DNA of 5,340 nt from Bacteroidota bacterium (GTDB taxonomy: Bacteria > Bacteroidota > Bacteroidia > Bacteroidales > Tenuifilaceae), in assembly GCA_023406715.1 (NCBI GenBank), contig JAEXVC010000012.1, forward strand, positions 1-5,340, read 5' to 3'. The first letter of the stretch is position 1; each line of letters begins with the position of its first letter. The notes beneath the pieces are model-generated. The model searched no databases. It had not been told where the DNA came from and saw only the letters and a program-made list of their open reading frames with translations. This document shows, one piece after another, positions 3,457 to 5,340 of the stretch. Made by a program: the position numbers and the translations under genes.

Positions 3457-5340
3457 ATGAAAAATCAATATAAGAAAGTCTTAGTTTTAGGCTCAGGCGC
3501 ACTAAAAATAGGCGAAGCAGGCGAATTCGACTACAGCGGCTCGCAAGCATTAAAAGCGCTAAAGGAGGAAGGAATCAGCACAATCCTTATCAACCCAAAC
3601 ATTGCCACGGTGCAAACCAGCAAAGGAATAGCCGATAAGGTTTACTTTCTGCCAGTTACCCCGTACTTTGTGGAAAAAGTAATTGAAAAGGAGCATCCCG
3701 ATGGTATTTTCCTATCGTTTGGCGGGCAAACCGCGCTGAACTGCGGAACGCAGCTCTACAAAAGCGGAATACTTGCAAAGCACAACATCCAGGTGCTTGG
3801 CACTCCTGTGGAGACAATTATCAATACGGAGGATAGAGAGCTCTTTGCCAACAAGCTCCTTGAGATTGATGTTAAAACGCCCAAAAGCATTGCCGTTGAA
3901 AGCGTAGATGAGGCCATTGAGGCTGCACGCACAATTGGCTTCCCTTTAATTATAAGGGCAGCATTCACCTTGGGCGGGCAAGGAAGCGGGTTCTGCTCCA
4001 ACGAGGAGGAACTTAGAGCACTTGCAATTAACGCATTTGCATACGCTCCACAAATTCTGGTGGAGGAATCGTTAAAAGGATGGAAGGAGGTTGAGTACGA
4101 GGTTGTTCGCGACAGGTTCGATAACTGCATTACGGTTTGCAACATGGAAAACTTCGACCCTCTGGGAATTCATACTGGCGAGAGCATTGTGGTGGCACCA
4201 TCGCAAACGCTGACAAACTCCGAGTACCATAAATTGCGGGCGCTATCAATAAAAATTATTCGCCATTTGGGTGTTGTTGGTGAGTGTAACGTTCAGTACG
4301 CATTCGACCCCAACAGCGAGGATTACCGAGTAATTGAGGTTAATGCACGATTATCGCGCTCGTCGGCACTGGCATCCAAAGCCACGGGCTATCCACTAGC
4401 ATTTGTGGCCGCAAAACTGGGCTTGGGCTACGGGCTGCATCAACTTAAAAACTCGGTAACGCAAACCACAACCGCTTGCTTTGAGCCAGCACTCGACTAT
4501 ATCGTTGTTAAAATACCACGCTGGGATTTGAATAAATTTCAAGGAGTTACCCGCGAGATTGGCTCATCGATGAAAAGCGTGGGCGAGGTTATGGCAATAG
4601 GCCGAACATTTGAGGAGGCCATACAGAAAGGGCTGCGGATGATTGGCCAAGGAATGCACGGCTTGGTGGCAAACCCAAAGTTGAGTTTTCCGAACTTGGA
4701 GGAAGCCCTTACCCACCCTACCGACCAAAGAATATTTGCAATTGCCGAAGCGCTGGAAAAGGGTTGGACAATTGAAAAGATTCACGAGTTGACAAAAATT
4801 GACATCTGGTTCCTTTATAAAATGCAGAATATCATAACGATGAAGAATCAGATTGAAACAATAAAATCTTTGGACGAGATGGATTACGAGCTTTTGCTCG
4901 ATGCCAAAAAGAAAGGCTTTTCGGACTTTCAAATTGCCCGACTAATATTCAACCCAGAGCCCAAAGAAATTGAGCAATACCAACTAAAAGTAAGAAATCA
5001 CAGGAAAAACGTTGGAATAAAACCTTCAATAAAACAAATAGATACGCTTGCAGCCGAGTATCCATCGGAAACCGCTTACCTGTACGCAACATATCACGGA
5101 ATTGAAAACGATATCAGCAAGAATAGCAAGGACAAAACGGTGATTGTTCTGGGTTCAGGGGCTTACAGGATTGGCAGTTCCGTTGAGTTCGACTGGTGCA
5201 CCGTGAGCGCAGTAAACGAAATCCGAAAACTGGGCTACAAATCGGTGATGATAAACTACAACCCCGAAACGGTTAGCACCGATTACGATATGTGCGACAG
5301 ACTTTACTTTGACGAGCTAACGTTTGAGCGGGTTTTAGAC
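3457..5340 (+). CDS. carB: Carbamoyl-phosphate synthetase, large subunit (3' end outside window)
   Basis: CarB makes carbamoyl phosphate from bicarbonate, CarA-derived ammonia and two ATP. The window holds codons 1-628 of a protein normally about 1,070 residues long; the frame is open to the right edge. The first half (carboxyphosphate synthesis) shows VLGSGALKIGEAGEFDYSGS (10-29), FGGQTALN (88-95), R167 with the glycine-rich loop TLGGQGSG (171-178), WKEVEYEVVRD (209-219), ENFDPLGIHTGES (231-243), and the metal ligands Q280, E294 and N296, equivalent to E. coli Q285, E299 and N301. Residues about 400-550 are the oligomerisation region. The second ATP-grasp half (carbamate phosphorylation) begins at about 557 with VLGSGAYRIGSSVEFDW (564-580) and INYNPETVSTDYD (599-611), after which the window ends. 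The GEAGEFDYSGSQA and EVNARLSRSSALASKATGYP wording resembles eukaryotic CAD more than E. coli, as I recall for Bacteroidota. No frameshift is seen. The start is MKNQYKKVLVLG at the ATG. Confidence 0.98.
   Translation, partial: MKNQYKKVLVLGSGALKIGEAGEFDYSGSQALKALKEEGISTILINPNIATVQTSKGIADKVYFLPVTPYFVEKVIEKEHPDGIFLSFGGQTALNCGTQLYKSGILAKHNIQVLGTPVETIINTEDRELFANKLLEIDVKTPKSIAVESVDEAIEAARTIGFPLIIRAAFTLGGQGSGFCSNEEELRALAINAFAYAPQILVEESLKGWKEVEYEVVRDRFDNCITVCNMENFDPLGIHTGESIVVAPSQTLTNSEYHKLRALSIKIIRHLGVVGECNVQYAFDPNSEDYRVIEVNARLSRSSALASKATGYPLAFVAAKLGLGYGLHQLKNSVTQTTTACFEPALDYIVVKIPRWDLNKFQGVTREIGSSMKSVGEVMAIGRTFEEAIQKGLRMIGQGMHGLVANPKLSFPNLEEALTHPTDQRIFAIAEALEKGWTIEKIHELTKIDIWFLYKMQNIITMKNQIETIKSLDEMDYELLLDAKKKGFSDFQIARLIFNPEPKEIEQYQLKVRNHRKNVGIKPSIKQIDTLAAEYPSETAYLYATYHGIENDISKNSKDKTVIVLGSGAYRIGSSVEFDWCTVSAVNEIRKLGYKSVMINYNPETVSTDYDMCDRLYFDELTFERVLD

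Noticed and set aside
3756..4932. Minus-strand frames of 122-129 codons inside carB
   Set aside because: Shadow frames of the conserved CarB sequence; composition is what reverse reading of CarB codons gives.

Overview
The window looks like a chromosomal segment from a member of the Bacteroidota. Three things point there: CarA and CarB of the type that phylum uses, two good matches to its TTG-N(~20)-TAnnTTTG promoter, and starts without Shine-Dalgarno sequences. G+C is moderate (about 45% in the housekeeping genes). A narrower placement, for example Bacteroidales, would be a guess. All recognised genes are on the + strand.

Left part (1-933): the 3' part, or all, of an AT-rich gene for a small two-helix membrane protein that I do not recognise. 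Two bases after its stop comes a RimJ/RimL-like GNAT acetyltransferase. The two are probably co-translated. Middle (934-1815): a promoter of the Bacteroidota type, then a TruA-family tRNA pseudouridine synthase. Its TTG start is the only one possible, and its catalytic motif is variant, which suggests the divergent second TruA paralogue rather than the standard enzyme.

Region 1816-2218 (403 bases) has no conventional gene but is the most structured part of the window. It holds a degenerate short tandem repeat of dispersed-repeat type, a near-perfect promoter, and a leader of about 215 nt ahead of carA. The leader has two hairpins, each followed by a U run, and a 66-codon open frame that starts just after the predicted transcript start, runs through both hairpins and stops two bases before the carA ATG. 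This has the layout of the E. coli pyrBI attenuator and is my main candidate for an undescribed regulatory device.

Right part (2219-5340): carA (complete) and carB (first 628 codons, cut by the window edge) encode the glutaminase and synthetase subunits of carbamoyl-phosphate synthetase. Together they make carbamoyl phosphate for pyrimidine and arginine synthesis. They are separated by an unusually long 164-base gap containing a 62-base imperfect palindrome of dispersed-repeat type and a 7-base-period repeat that almost abuts the carB start. I see no separate carB promoter, so carB probably depends on read-through from the carA leader.
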